Part shown: one piece after another, positions 1-8,686 of the stretch | Layout of the letters: every line of letters begins with the position of its first letter | Numbering within the stretch: the first letter of the stretch is position 1 | NCBI GenBank assembly: GCA_016191785.1 | Contig: JACPVJ010000064.1 | Span: forward strand, 1 to 39,248 | Direction: 5' to 3' | Origin: Myxococcales bacterium | GTDB taxonomy: Bacteria > Myxococcota_A > Polyangia > Polyangiales > Polyangiaceae | DNA length: 39,248 nucleotides | Translations under genes and position numbers: made by a program | Notes under the pieces: generated by a model | Told to the model about the DNA's origin: nothing | Databases searched by the model: none | Seen by the model: the letters and a program-made list of their open reading frames with translations, nothing else

Positions 1-312
1 CCCCCTACGAGTTGTCCAGAATACGGTCAAGTCATGAGGGTCACGCGGCGTGCCCCCTACGAGTTGTCCAGAATACGGTCAAGTCATGAGGGTCACGCGG
101 CGTGCCCCCTACGAGTTGTCCAGAATACGGTCAAGTCATGAGGGTCACGCGACGTGCCCCCCACGAGTTGTCCAGAATACGGTCAAGTCATGAGGGTCAC
201 GCGACGTGCCCCCCACGAGTTGTCCAGAATACGGTCAAGTCATGAGGGTCATGCGGCGTGCCCCCCACGAGTTGTCCAGAATACGGTCAAGTCATGAGGG
301 TCACGCGACGTG
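1..312. repeat. Six tandem copies of a 52-bp unit
   Basis: Units begin at 1, 53, 105, 157, 209 and 261 and run without spacers. Only three positions vary. Base 6 is T in units 1-3 and C in units 4-6. The G/A near the 3' end is G in units 1, 2 and 5 and A in units 3, 4 and 6. Unit 5 also carries ATG where the others have ACG (around 251). The shared core contains the palindrome TCATGA. The array enters from the left edge, so its true length is unknown, and it decays after 312 into a partial unit start. The stretch 313-380 is GC-rich and shows nothing further. Short ORFs through the array have no coding character. It could be a VNTR, a protein-binding array or a recombination by-product. Confidence 0.95.
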
Positions 313-380
313 CCCTGACTTGTCCGTTGCGCGGGGCGGAGCGGGCGGCGCGGGCGGGAGCGGGTGGGCGCGGGCGGCGC

Positions 381-1274
381 TCAACACTCGGCCTTCTCGA
401 CGTCGGGCAAGAGGTCGACGCGGGTGTCGAGCGCGACGCTGCCGTCCGCGGCTCCCAGGTCGATCACGCGCAGCGCCTCGGGCTCGTCGTGGCCGACCAG
501 CACGAGCAGCGGTCCAGTCGCAGTCTGCACGCCGCCGCGCAGCGAGAAGCCCGCATGCCGCGCCACTGGGTGGCCCAGCTCGTCCACCACCAGCACGTCG
601 CGGCGCTCCTCGCTGCAGCTCGGCGTCACGAAGGTGAGCACGCTGCGCTCCACGATCTCCAGGTCGGCGCTGGGAAACGCCCAGCGGTGGAGCCACACCT
701 CGTTCTCGCCCAGGCGCCGATCGGCCGGCGCGCGCGCCTCGTCGACGTGGGCCGGATGGACCCAGCTCGCGGCCTTGTCGGCTCCCTCGAGGGCAATCAG
801 GAAGGACTGCGCGCGGATCAGCGCGTGGCAGCCGTCGATCTCGAGGGCGGTGTGTCTCGGGCCCGGGAGCGGAGCCCCGGCGTAGCCGCCGTAGTCCAGC
901 CCGAGCCTCACCTGGTGCCTGGCGCTCGCGGTGCACGTGCCGTCGGGGCCGACCAGGGTGAACGCGCGCGGAGCGACGTCGGTCTTCGGCCCGACCTCGA
1001 CGGCGAAGCCGCCGGGCAAGAGCTCGCGGTGGGTCGGCCCGGCGCTGGCTGTGGCCGACCCGGTGATGACGAACGCGCGGGCGCCAGCAGTGAGCACGGC
1101 GTGAGCACGCGGCGAGCGCGACTCGGCGGTCGCGACGGTGGGAGCGGTCGCGGCGATCGTGCCGTTCGGACGGGCGGCGCCCGGCGCGGCGCTGTGGCCG
1201 GGCCCCTTCGCCGTCGTGGGGTGGGCGCACGCCGCGAGCAGCAAGAACGAGAGGGCAACGGGCTTGAGGGACAT
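381..1274 (-). CDS. Putative lipoprotein of unknown function
   Basis: This 297-residue protein begins with a type II signal peptide: a hydrophobic stretch ending in LLAAC puts the lipidated cysteine at residue 16, followed by a low-complexity Ala/Pro/Gly/Thr linker to about residue 60. The ATG at 1274 was chosen because it starts the lipoprotein signal and has GGAG about 9 nt upstream; the frame extends further upstream only through Arg-rich out-of-character sequence. The rest looks like a globular periplasmic or outer-membrane-attached domain with four cysteines that could form disulfides. No known domain is recognised. It is the last gene of a minus-strand run starting at 6190, and the 52-bp repeat array lies just beyond its stop. 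Confidence 0.85.
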   Translation of the reverse strand: MSLKPVALSFLLLAACAHPTTAKGPGHSAAPGAARPNGTIAATAPTVATAESRSPRAHAVLTAGARAFVITGSATASAGPTHRELLPGGFAVEVGPKTDVAPRAFTLVGPDGTCTASARHQVRLGLDYGGYAGAPLPGPRHTALEIDGCHALIRAQSFLIALEGADKAASWVHPAHVDEARAPADRRLGENEVWLHRWAFPSADLEIVERSVLTFVTPSCSEERRDVLVVDELGHPVARHAGFSLRGGVQTATGPLLVLVGHDEPEALRVIDLGAADGSVALDTRVDLLPDVEKAEC

Positions 1275-1366
1275 GGTCTGCTCCAGGGAAGGAGCAAGCC
1301 ACGTGCCGCGCGGATCTCTGCGGGTTTGTGCGGACCGGTCTGTGGCTCTGCACCCACGCGCGTGGC

Positions 1367-2281
1367 TCAGTCGCGATTCAGCTCGTCCCAGCTCGGGTAG
1401 GCGAGACCGGGAATGCGCGGCGTGTCCACGCGCCAGCCGTGATGGCGATCCCACGCTTCCCAGCGCGGGATCTTGAAGGCGAGGCCTTCGGGGCCCCCCA
1501 TGTCCGACCAGCCCCGGGCCAGTTGGGCGGCCCACTCGGCGTCGCTGGTGATCAGCGGCCAGCCGAGCCGTGCCAGCGCGAGCGCGAACGTCCCCGGCGC
1601 GAGCAGCGCGGTCTCGCTCTGGCCGCCAAGCTCGCGCCACTCGAGGCGCTCACCTCGTCGCCGCGCCACGATCAGCGCTGCGCCGTCGACCACGAAGCGC
1701 GCGTCGTCGCCGTCGACCTCGAGCGACCACGCGGGGAGCTTGCGCTGCCAAGCGAGCACCAGGTCGCGCTTCCAGCCGTAGACCCACATCCCGAGGGAGA
1801 GATAGTGGCGGACCGCCGGCTGCCAGGACCAGCTGGTGTCGAGCCGAAGTCCGTGCAGCCCCTCGGCGAGGAGAGCGTCGTACGCGGCACCGAGCACCCG
1901 CCGCGAGAGCCCGCGATGCCGCGCGCCGGGGTGAAGGTAGAGGCTCGACAGGTTCAACATCGAGCTGCCGTGGAGCGTGGTGCCCAGGACCACCGTGCCC
2001 ACGCGCTGGTCGGCGTCGCGGATCCAGAACGGCCGCGCATAGGGGCTGTGCGGGCGCTCGAGGATCGCATCCAGGGTCGAGCGAGCCGTCCAGGCCCGCC
2101 GCGCGCCCTCGTCCAGGGTCGTCGGCTCGATCAGCACGCCCGCGCGGTTCTCGACGAAGCTCGCGAGCTCGTAGTCGAGCCAGCGCTGCACCTGGCCGTC
2201 GTCTTCCGACAGCGCCTCGACCAGGCCGGTGCTCGCGAAGCGCTCGTGGGCGCGGGCGATGTTCGGCCCGAGGTCGAGCAT
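1367..2281 (-). CDS. GNAT-family N-acetyltransferase
   Basis: The protein has 304 residues. Around residues 110-175 it shows the GNAT core: a strand (NLSSLYLHP), then a loop with ARHRGLSRRVLGAAY resembling the acetyl-CoA pyrophosphate-binding motif A (usual form Q/RxxGxG/A; here degenerate), then RLDTSWSWQPAVRHYLSLGM, the usual motif B with a Trp/Tyr-rich end. The C-terminal 120 residues are not typical of a minimal GNAT and may form a substrate-binding domain. The acceptor is unknown. Its ATG lies one base after the TGA of the thioredoxin-like gene (TGAGATG), so the two are probably translationally coupled. Family assignment is fairly firm; the substrate cannot be read from sequence. Confidence 0.8.
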   Translation of the reverse strand: MLDLGPNIARAHERFASTGLVEALSEDDGQVQRWLDYELASFVENRAGVLIEPTTLDEGARRAWTARSTLDAILERPHSPYARPFWIRDADQRVGTVVLGTTLHGSSMLNLSSLYLHPGARHRGLSRRVLGAAYDALLAEGLHGLRLDTSWSWQPAVRHYLSLGMWVYGWKRDLVLAWQRKLPAWSLEVDGDDARFVVDGAALIVARRRGERLEWRELGGQSETALLAPGTFALALARLGWPLITSDAEWAAQLARGWSDMGGPEGLAFKIPRWEAWDRHHGWRVDTPRIPGLAYPSWDELNRD

Positions 2282-2282
2282 C

Positions 2283-3743
2283 TCAGGGCTTGCCGCTCTT
2301 CGCCTTGGCCAGCTCGGCCTTCGCCTCGTCGAGCCGGCGCTTGGCGGTGACCATGCGCTGGGGCTTCGCGGCCTGGCGCTTGGCTTGGGCGTCGTAACCC
2401 GCCACGGCCGCTTCGAGCGCCTTCACCTGTCCGGCGTGATCGCCCATCCCCGCCAAGATGTCGGCTTTGATCTCCAGAAAGCGCAGCCGACGCGGCCCCT
2501 CGGCGTGCTTCAGCGCGCGCTCGACCGCGGCCAGCGCCTCGGGGTACTTCTTCAGCGCGAGCAGCACGCCTGCCAAGCGACCCGGCGGCTCGTACGAGCT
2601 GGGGAACTGCTTCTCGCGCGCCTCGAGCATCTTGATCGCGTCGGGGGCACGGCCCATGGCCACCAGCGCGCTGGCCAGGTGGGCGTCGTAGGTCTGGGCT
2701 GCGGCCGGAGTGGGGGCGTCGCGCGATGCCTTCTCCAAGATTGCCAGCCGTTCGGTCATGGCCTTGCGAGCCCCCGCCTTGTCTCCGAGCGTCAGTCGCA
2801 CGTCGGCCAGCACGTCGAGGGTGTCGCCGCGATCGTCCGGGGTCGAATCGGGGTGGGGTTTTTCCGCGATGGCCGTCAGCCGCCGCTGGACCGCCTCACG
2901 GGCGGCGGTGCGCTTGCCGCCGTCCTTCGCGTGATCGGCGCAGTCGAGCAGCACGCGGGCGAAGTCCGTGGGCTTGGCAGCGCCGCGGACCGCGTCCAGG
3001 TACTTCAACCCGGCGTCCACGCACGGGTCGGCGCGCCCGGCGTTGAAGAGCGCGCTGATCAGACCCGCCATCGCCTCGGTGCGTCGCGGCCAGTCGGCAG
3101 GGGCGCGCTCCACCGCCAGCTTGTAGTGCTTGGCGGCGCCGTCGTAGTCCGACTCGGACTGCGCGCGCTTGCCCGCCAGCAGGGCAGCGAGCGGCGACTT
3201 GGGATCGAGCTTGTCGGCCTTGCGCGCGTCGCGCGCCGCCAGCGCCTCGCGGATGAAGTCGTCCATCTCTTTGATCGAGCCCGAGCCCGGCCAGTACCCG
3301 AGGACGTCGCCCTTCTCGGGGTCGAGCATGAAGAACGTGGGCCAGACGTCGATCGCGTGCTTGTCGACGAAGGCGGCGTTCTTCTCTTTCTCGGTGTCCA
3401 CCGTGGCGAACACCACCTGCTCGCCCAGCGGTCGGAGCGCCGGCGTGTCGAGCACGAAGTGCTTCATGCTGATGCAGGTGTGGCACCACTCGGCCCAGGT
3501 ATCGACGAACACCAGCTTACCCTCTTGCTTGGCGCGGGCCATCGCGCCCGGGACGTCGTCATCGATCCAGGTCAAGCCGGGCCGTCCGTCGGACGTGCCA
3601 CCGTCGGCGCTGGGCGTCGCGGCGGCGTCGGCGGCCGTGGACGCGCCGGCCTCGGGTGCGCTCGCGGGTTCGGGCAGCGAAGGGGTGGGGGAGGGAGCGC
3701 AGGCGGCGAGCAGGGCTGCGAAGAGCAGGGTCGGAGCACGCAT
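2283..3743 (-). CDS. Thioredoxin-fold lipoprotein with TPR-like C-terminus
   Basis: This 486-residue lipoprotein has a lipobox LLAAC (Cys 15), an Ala/Ser/Pro linker to about residue 55, and a thioredoxin-like domain at about 60-170. The active-site motif WAEWCHTC gives Cys 87 and Cys 90, and the cis-Pro region reads DVWPTFFML. The motif resembles the C-terminal domain of DsbD and thioredoxin_7 proteins more than classical thioredoxin (WCGPC). Residues from about 190 to the end are helical, Ala-rich repeats like tetratricopeptide repeats. It likely acts in the periplasm as a disulfide reductase or thiol-dependent scaffold. A GTG at 3809 would also open the frame but lacks a signal peptide and overlaps the upstream stop, so the ATG at 3743 is preferred. 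Confidence 0.88.
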   Translation of the reverse strand: MRAPTLLFAALLAACAPSPTPSLPEPASAPEAGASTAADAAATPSADGGTSDGRPGLTWIDDDVPGAMARAKQEGKLVFVDTWAEWCHTCISMKHFVLDTPALRPLGEQVVFATVDTEKEKNAAFVDKHAIDVWPTFFMLDPEKGDVLGYWPGSGSIKEMDDFIREALAARDARKADKLDPKSPLAALLAGKRAQSESDYDGAAKHYKLAVERAPADWPRRTEAMAGLISALFNAGRADPCVDAGLKYLDAVRGAAKPTDFARVLLDCADHAKDGGKRTAAREAVQRRLTAIAEKPHPDSTPDDRGDTLDVLADVRLTLGDKAGARKAMTERLAILEKASRDAPTPAAAQTYDAHLASALVAMGRAPDAIKMLEAREKQFPSSYEPPGRLAGVLLALKKYPEALAAVERALKHAEGPRRLRFLEIKADILAGMGDHAGQVKALEAAVAGYDAQAKRQAAKPQRMVTAKRRLDEAKAELAKAKSGKP

Positions 3744-3790
3744 CGGCCGCGAGGGTAATCCACCGCGCCGGTCCGCGCACCTCGAGCGTG

Positions 3791-4852
3791 TCAGGCGGGT
3801 CGCGGCCACCGGTACATCACGTGGCGCCGCAGCGGGTGCCCCTCGGGCAAGCTCGGGTGATCAAAGTCGTCCTCGGGCGCGCGTCGCATGCCGAGGGCCT
3901 GCATCACGCGCTCGGATCGGGTGTTGGCCGGGACCGTCCAGGCCAAGAGCTCGCCGAGGCCGAGCTCGCGGAAGGCGAAGTCGGCGGCCGCGCGCGCGCC
4001 CTCGCGGGCGTAACCATGACCCCAGTGGTCGGGCGACAGGCGCCAGCCGAGCTCCACGCAGGGCGTGAACCGGGCCTCGAACTTGGGCACGTTGAGCCCC
4101 ACGAAGCCGACCCACGGCGCGTCGGGCAGCTCCACCGCCCACATCCCGAAGCCGACGTCGTCGAAGTGGTCGCGCAGTCGAGCGAGGAGCGCGTCGCTCT
4201 GATCGCGCGTGAGCACCGAAGGGTAGTGCTGCATCACGCGCGGATCGGCGTTGATTGCCGCGAAGGGCTCGGCGTCGGCGTCGCGCCACGGTCGCAGCGT
4301 GAGCCGCGGGGTCGTGAGGGTGGAGGCGGCGGCGACCCGCGGCATGCCCAGGCTCGCGAGCAGCGCGCGCGCCCGCGCACGCACGACGGGCTCGAACCAC
4401 TCCCCGGTGTTGTCGAAGCGCTGCTCGCAGTCGAGCGACGCCCGGACGGCTGCCTGGTTGATCTCGGCCACGCGTTCGAGGGAAAGCCCGACGTGGCCCG
4501 CCCGGTCGCGGTGCTGCACCCGCTCGAGGCAGCTGGCCGAAGAGGCCTCGACGCGCACCCGGCCGAGCGCCCCGAGGGACTCGAGGGAGCGTAAGAACGC
4601 CGGCGTCGACTCGGCGGCGCCGGTGAGCTCGATCACGACCACGTCGTGATGGCGAAGCTCATCGGCGATGGCGGCCGTGACCTTCTGGTAGCCGCGGACT
4701 TCCCAGGTCGCGTCGCGCGGCTCGCGCGCGTGCTCGACCCAAATCGGCTCGACGGGCAGGAAGCGCAGCCCGAACACCCGATCGATGAGCGCGCCGAGCC
4801 GCGACCTGCCGGCGCCCTTGGGCCCGGCCAGAACCAGAACCTGCTTGGCCAC
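3791..4852 (-). CDS. P-loop NTPase fused to a RimJ/RimL-type GNAT domain
   Basis: About 353 residues in two domains. Residues 1-165 start with a strand and a Walker A-like loop GPKGAGRS, where the usual Lys is Arg, followed by a kinase-like fold with VVVIELTG in the Walker B region. This resembles zeta-toxin/adenylate-kinase-type P-loop proteins. Residues about 175-353 are a RimJ/RimL-like acetyltransferase: TPRLTLRPWRDAD opening, WVGFVGL, ELGWRLSPDHWGHGYARE (acetyl-CoA loop) and N-x-x-S-x-RVMQALGM near the end. The start is uncertain: GTG at 4852 is chosen because it sits just before the first strand and avoids overlapping the PepSY gene, but GTG at 4888 is possible. Neither has a clear Shine-Dalgarno. 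The fusion suggests phosphotransfer or nucleotide sensing combined with acetylation. Confidence 0.8.
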   Translation of the reverse strand: MAKQVLVLAGPKGAGRSRLGALIDRVFGLRFLPVEPIWVEHAREPRDATWEVRGYQKVTAAIADELRHHDVVVIELTGAAESTPAFLRSLESLGALGRVRVEASSASCLERVQHRDRAGHVGLSLERVAEINQAAVRASLDCEQRFDNTGEWFEPVVRARARALLASLGMPRVAAASTLTTPRLTLRPWRDADAEPFAAINADPRVMQHYPSVLTRDQSDALLARLRDHFDDVGFGMWAVELPDAPWVGFVGLNVPKFEARFTPCVELGWRLSPDHWGHGYAREGARAAADFAFRELGLGELLAWTVPANTRSERVMQALGMRRAPEDDFDHPSLPEGHPLRRHVMYRWPRPA

Positions 4853-4862
4853 GGCGGCGATG

Positions 4863-5471
4863 TTAGCGCCGCGCGGGCGCTCCACCACGATCCGCGCTGG
4901 GCCCCCCGGACCAGGCCACGTAGGCCACCGGGACCGCCGCCCCGATCAAGGCGATCACGGCGCCGCGACCCCAGAGCCCCTTCCGGCCCGGGATCATGAA
5001 CAGCCCCGAGACCGAGAGGAACAGCAAGAGCACCGCGTAGCCGTCGGCCACCAGCGTCCAGGCCCGCTTGCCGCGATTGAGGTGCAGCCAGTTGGCCAGG
5101 CGCAGGAACCAGCGGGGGCTCTGCCCTTCCTCGATTACCTTGCCGCTCTTCGTGTCCACGTGCAGCGTCCGGTCTCCGAGGACCACGTCGAGCTGCGTGT
5201 CGTCGGCTCGGAAGACCTCCCGGGGTTTTTCGCGCACGCCCAGCGCGCCCAGCACGCTTGCTGCCAGAGCCTCGTCGTCTTCGGGCAGCGGCACCGTCAC
5301 CTGGTGCGTTCGCTCGACCTGGCGAAAGCTCGGATCCCAGTCGGCAATGTGGTTCACCGCGATCCCGCTCAGCGCGTAGATCACCGTCAGCCCGATCACC
5401 AGGTAGCCGAAGTCCCGGTGCAGTGCGCGGATCCAGGGACGCCAGGCACGGCGCGTCCGGGTGTCGCTCAC
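4863..5471 (-). CDS. PepSY-domain membrane protein, partner of the molybdoenzyme
   Basis: The protein has 202 residues with three predicted membrane helices (about 22-42, 140-160 and 168-187) and a PepSY-like periplasmic domain between the first two (about 60-120). Histidines at 18, 41 and 130 lie next to helix ends and could ligate heme, as in PepSY-type diheme reductases; this is inference. The GTG start at 5471 overlaps the TGA of the upstream molybdoenzyme gene (GTGA), showing tight translational coupling. The pair recalls MsrP-MsrQ, where a membrane heme protein feeds electrons to a periplasmic sulfite-oxidase-fold enzyme, but the membrane partner here is PepSY rather than MsrQ. Confidence 0.85.
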   Translation of the reverse strand: MSDTRTRRAWRPWIRALHRDFGYLVIGLTVIYALSGIAVNHIADWDPSFRQVERTHQVTVPLPEDDEALAASVLGALGVREKPREVFRADDTQLDVVLGDRTLHVDTKSGKVIEEGQSPRWFLRLANWLHLNRGKRAWTLVADGYAVLLLFLSVSGLFMIPGRKGLWGRGAVIALIGAAVPVAYVAWSGGPSADRGGAPARR

Positions 5472-6190
5472 GCGTAGCGCTCCTCTTTCCACGGATCGCC
5501 GCGGTCGTGATACCCGCGCTGCTCCCAGTACCCGCGCTCGTTCTTGCTCGCGAAGCGGATCCCCGTCACCCACTTGGCGCTCTTCCAGAAATACAGGTCC
5601 GGCAGCACGATGCGCGCCGGCGCGCCGTGGGTTCGGGGAAGGGGCTTTCCGTCGAGTCGATGCGCCACCAGCACGCTCGGGGCCAGGGCGTCTTTGATCG
5701 GGACGTTCGCGGTGAAGCCGTGGGCGGCCTCGAAGATCACGTAGCGGGCGCTCTTCTTCGGCTTGGCCCGACTGGCCAGGTCCTTGACGCGAGCCCCCTT
5801 GACCGCGATGCCCAACGCCGACCAGCCGGTCACGCAGTGCACGTCGACGCTCAGGTCGGCCTCGGGCATGGCCAAGAGCTCGTTCAGGTCGAGGGTGAAC
5901 GGGCTCTCGACCTCGCCGTGGACCTTCAGCCGGAAGGCGCCGGGGCTGGGGTCGCCGGCGTCGCCGCCCATCGGCTTCCACCGCCGGATCACCCGCTGGC
6001 CGGGCGGCAGGCGAGGGCGACCGTCGGCGCGGGTCTGGGCGCGGGCGGCGCGGGTCAGGTCGTCGGCCAAGACCCACACGCCGCCCCCGAGGGCGAGCAC
6101 GGCGGTGCCAGCGACGGCGGTGCGGATCAGCTCACGGCGAGAGAGCAACTGGGCGAGCGCCGCGCGGCGCTCGGATTCGAGGTCGGTCAC
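5468..6190 (-). CDS. Tat-exported sulfite-oxidase-fold molybdopterin oxidoreductase
   Basis: The protein has 240 residues. SRRELIRTAVAG at residues 17-28 is a twin-arginine signal, so it should be exported folded with its cofactor. The mature part is a single molybdopterin-binding domain of the sulfite oxidase/MsrP type. VHCVTGWS supplies the cysteine (119) expected to bind molybdenum, followed by a conserved-looking region around HGAPARIVLPDLYFWKSAKWV. The dimerisation domain of true sulfite oxidases is absent. GTG at 6190 is the start. It opens a minus-strand run and is coupled to the PepSY gene by a 4-bp overlap. The substrate (sulfoxide, S-oxide or other) cannot be told from sequence. Confidence 0.9.
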   Translation of the reverse strand: MTDLESERRAALAQLLSRRELIRTAVAGTAVLALGGGVWVLADDLTRAARAQTRADGRPRLPPGQRVIRRWKPMGGDAGDPSPGAFRLKVHGEVESPFTLDLNELLAMPEADLSVDVHCVTGWSALGIAVKGARVKDLASRAKPKKSARYVIFEAAHGFTANVPIKDALAPSVLVAHRLDGKPLPRTHGAPARIVLPDLYFWKSAKWVTGIRFASKNERGYWEQRGYHDRGDPWKEERYA

Positions 6191-6305
6191 GCTCAGGCAC
6201 TACGGGCGGGGCGCCTGTCTGGTTGCGCGGCCCGGCAGCCCCCGGGACATTCCCGCAGCTTTCCTGCCTTTGCCCCCGGCCTGTGGCATACCTCGGGCAG
6301 ATCTC

Positions 6306-7163
6306 ATGTGTCGCCTGTTCGGCTTTCGTAGCGTGATCCCGAGCCAGGTCCACCGCTCGCTCCTGGCCGCCGAGAACGCCCTCGGCAAGCAGAGCAATCG
6401 GCACCCGGACGGCTGGGGGGTGGCGTTCTACGTCGACGGCTCGCCGCACGTGACCAAGAGCGCCGAGCTGGCGCTGGGCGATCAGCTCTTTCATCGACTG
6501 AGCGGCGTGGTGGCCAGCGAGACCGTGCTCGCCCACGTGCGACGCGCGACTCAGGGCGACAAGTCCGTGTTGAACTGCCACCCGTTCCAGTACGGGCGCT
6601 GGGTGTTCGCGCACAACGGCGACATCCCCGAGTTCGCCCGTCACCGCGACGCCCTGGTGGCCGAGATCCAGCCGAAGCTGCGGCGCTTTCTGCTGGGGGA
6701 CACCGACAGCGAGGTCGTCTTTCTGATCTTCCTCTCGCACCTGAGCGAGCACGGGCCGCTGTCGCGGCGCCATACCGTCGACGATGTCTCGTCGGCGCTC
6801 CGCGCGGCCATCTTGCGAGTTCGCGCCATCGCCGACACCCACGCCGAGAAGCGTGCGAGCTTGACGCTGATGGTCACCGACGGTGACACCATGGTGGCCA
6901 CCGCCGGCGGCAAAGAGCTGTACTGGTCCAGCTACAAGCAGCGCTGCGCTGACCGTGACAGTTGTGCGAGCCTCTCGGCCGAGTGCGAGGCGCCTTCGCG
7001 CACTGGCTTCGTCAATCACTTCATCCTCTCCAGCGAGCCGCTGCACGGCGAAAACGTGTGGGAGAAGCTGGAAGACGGCGAGGTGATCGGCGTGGACTTT
7101 CGCATGCGGGTGACCCGCACTCACATCGATCGCGCGCCGATGCCCCTCGCGGCGGCGCAGTGA
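6306..7163 (+). CDS. Class II glutamine amidotransferase (YafJ/EgtC-like)
   Basis: This 285-residue protein starts MCRLFGF, so Cys 2 becomes the N-terminal nucleophile after Met removal, as in Ntn-type glutaminase domains. Other family marks are NRHPDGWG, LAHVRRATQG, NCHPFQYGRWVFAHNGDI (substrate and oxyanion loops) and GDTDSEVVFL. No synthetase domain follows, as in YafJ and EgtC proteins. YafJ-type members are often hydrolases of unknown substrate; EgtC removes glutamate in ergothioneine synthesis, but no other egt gene is nearby. The 115-bp gap to the divergent molybdoenzyme gene carries a -10-like CATACCT about 12 nt before the ATG. The downstream regulator gene overlaps its stop. Confidence 0.93.
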   Translation: MCRLFGFRSVIPSQVHRSLLAAENALGKQSNRHPDGWGVAFYVDGSPHVTKSAELALGDQLFHRLSGVVASETVLAHVRRATQGDKSVLNCHPFQYGRWVFAHNGDIPEFARHRDALVAEIQPKLRRFLLGDTDSEVVFLIFLSHLSEHGPLSRRHTVDDVSSALRAAILRVRAIADTHAEKRASLTLMVTDGDTMVATAGGKELYWSSYKQRCADRDSCASLSAECEAPSRTGFVNHFILSSEPLHGENVWEKLEDGEVIGVDFRMRVTRTHIDRAPMPLAAAQ

Positions 7164-7465
7164 CGCGCCCGCCGGCCGAGCGGGGCGAGACGGTGCGGGT
7201 GTCGATCGCCGCCGCCCTCCGTTCGGGCGCGCTGTCGGCTCGGGAGATCTCGGAGCAGGTCCGGATCGCCGAGCGCGAGGTCGGTGATCACCTGGCCCAC
7301 CTGGAAAAATCCCTGCGTGCTCAGAGCGAGCGCCTGGTCATCGAGCCCGCCGCGTGCCTGACCTGCGGCTTCGTCTTCGAGGCGCGTTTGCGCCACGGGC
7401 GACCGAGTCGTTGCCCCGAGTGCAAGGGCGAGCGCCTCAGCGTGCCCCGCTTTCGCATCGAGTGA
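7160..7465 (+). CDS. Small HTH and zinc-ribbon predicted transcriptional regulator
   Basis: The protein has 101 residues. Residues about 10-55 form a winged-helix/HTH segment (SAREISEQVRIAEREVGDHLAHLEKSL), and 65-101 form a zinc ribbon with CLTCGF and CPECKG, four cysteines placed to bind one zinc ion. This matches the small HTH-plus-Zn-ribbon family typified by COG3357. The GTG start at 7160 overlaps the TGA of the amidotransferase gene (GTGA), so the two are co-translated and may be functionally linked. What it binds is unknown; the ribbon may serve DNA, RNA or protein contact. Confidence 0.85.
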   Translation: MTRPPAERGETVRVSIAAALRSGALSAREISEQVRIAEREVGDHLAHLEKSLRAQSERLVIEPAACLTCGFVFEARLRHGRPSRCPECKGERLSVPRFRIE

Positions 7466-7554
7466 CGGGCGAGCGGCACTGGACGAGCGGGGCGTCGGCC
7501 GACCCAGGCGGGCCTTCCCCGGGGCGCCCTGCCGGTGCAATAGTGCGCCCCCCG

Positions 7555-8655
7555 ATGAAGACCGCCACGCCGTTCCTGTGGGCCGCGCTCCTCGCGCTCG
7601 GCTGCGAATCGAAACCGGCCGACCCCGCGCCCCCGCCCAGCGCGACCGCCAGCGCCCCGCTCGTGGTGCCCAGCGCCTCGGCCGGGCCGAGCGCGAGCGG
7701 CGCTCCCTCGGCCGAGCCCGCGGCTTCCGACGCGGCCACGGCCGCAGACGGCGGCGACCGCGGCGACGGCGGTGACGCGCCGGCGAGCGACGCCGGCGCT
7801 GCCAAGAAGGCGTTCGCGCCCGAGCACGGCGTCAAGCTGCTCGAGCCCGGCGCCGAGCCGCGGCAGAAGCTTCGTTACAAGTTCGTGGTCGATCGTACCG
7901 ACCGGCTCGAGATGACCACCACCAGCAGCATGAAGATGACGATGGGTGGGCAGGCCGCCGACGTCCCGAGCCCGCCGGCGGTGCGCGTGGTCGCGGCGCT
8001 GACGGTGAAAGAGGTGACCGCCGACGGGACCGCGAAGCGCTCGTTGGTGCTGGAAGACGTGGGGCTGATGCCCGGACCGGGGCTCAGCAAAGAACAGCGG
8101 GATCAAGCCGAGAAGAACCTGAGCGCGCTCGAGAAGCTCACCGGGCGCGACCGGGTGGACTCTCGAGGGTTCGTGCGACAGGTCGAGCTCGATGCATCGA
8201 AGATCGACAACCCCGCGCTCAAGCAGGCGCTGGCAGCGATGCAGCAGACGTTCGACCAGATGGGGGCACCCTTTCCGGAAGAAGAGATCGGCGTCGGCGC
8301 CAAGTGGCAGGTCAAGACCAAGCTCGAGCAGATGGGGATCAAGCTCACCCAGACGGCGAACTACGAGCTGTCGGCCCTGACCGGCGACACCGGCAAGATC
8401 AAGCTCCAGCTTCAGCAGACCGCGCCGGGGGGCAACATGGAGCTGCCGGGTCTGCCGGCGGGGGCCACCGCCAGGCTGGTGGGCATGAAGGGCAGCGGCA
8501 AGGGAGAGCTCGAGTTCGATCTCGCGCGGTCGATCCCCAAGGGGCGCATCGACACCAAGAGCGAGGTCAAGGTGCAGGTGTCGATGGCCAGCGACAAGCA
8601 AGAGATGAGCACCAAGATGGAAGCCAAGGTGGTGTTCAAGCCGCTGACCAAGTAG
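7555..8655 (+). CDS. Lipoprotein with beta-rich domain, DUF6263-like
   Basis: This 366-residue protein has a lipobox LLALGC, an 80-residue Ala/Ser/Pro/Asp linker, then a beta-rich domain alternating polar and hydrophobic residues with many Lys and Thr. The domain segments ([35 protein letters not shown], and a C-terminal pair of matching strands) look like DUF6263-type outer-membrane-associated proteins; that assignment is from memory and modest. The ATG at 7555 is the start that opens the signal peptide; earlier in-frame sequence overlaps the regulator gene. An 88-bp gap separates it from the regulator and a 31-bp gap separates it from the convergent ChaN-like gene. Confidence 0.85.
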   Translation: MKTATPFLWAALLALGCESKPADPAPPPSATASAPLVVPSASAGPSASGAPSAEPAASDAATAADGGDRGDGGDAPASDAGAAKKAFAPEHGVKLLEPGAEPRQKLRYKFVVDRTDRLEMTTTSSMKMTMGGQAADVPSPPAVRVVAALTVKEVTADGTAKRSLVLEDVGLMPGPGLSKEQRDQAEKNLSALEKLTGRDRVDSRGFVRQVELDASKIDNPALKQALAAMQQTFDQMGAPFPEEEIGVGAKWQVKTKLEQMGIKLTQTANYELSALTGDTGKIKLQLQQTAPGGNMELPGLPAGATARLVGMKGSGKGELEFDLARSIPKGRIDTKSEVKVQVSMASDKQEMSTKMEAKVVFKPLTK

Positions 8656-8686
8656 CCGAGCGTCGGCGCCGGCGGGGGGCGCGGCA

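Noticed and set aside
1..312. CRISPR array
   Set aside because: The 52-bp units are contiguous with no unique spacers and differ only by point changes.
3744..3809. Upstream GTG start for the thioredoxin-like protein
   Set aside because: It would bury the lipoprotein signal behind 22 charged residues and overlap the upstream stop.
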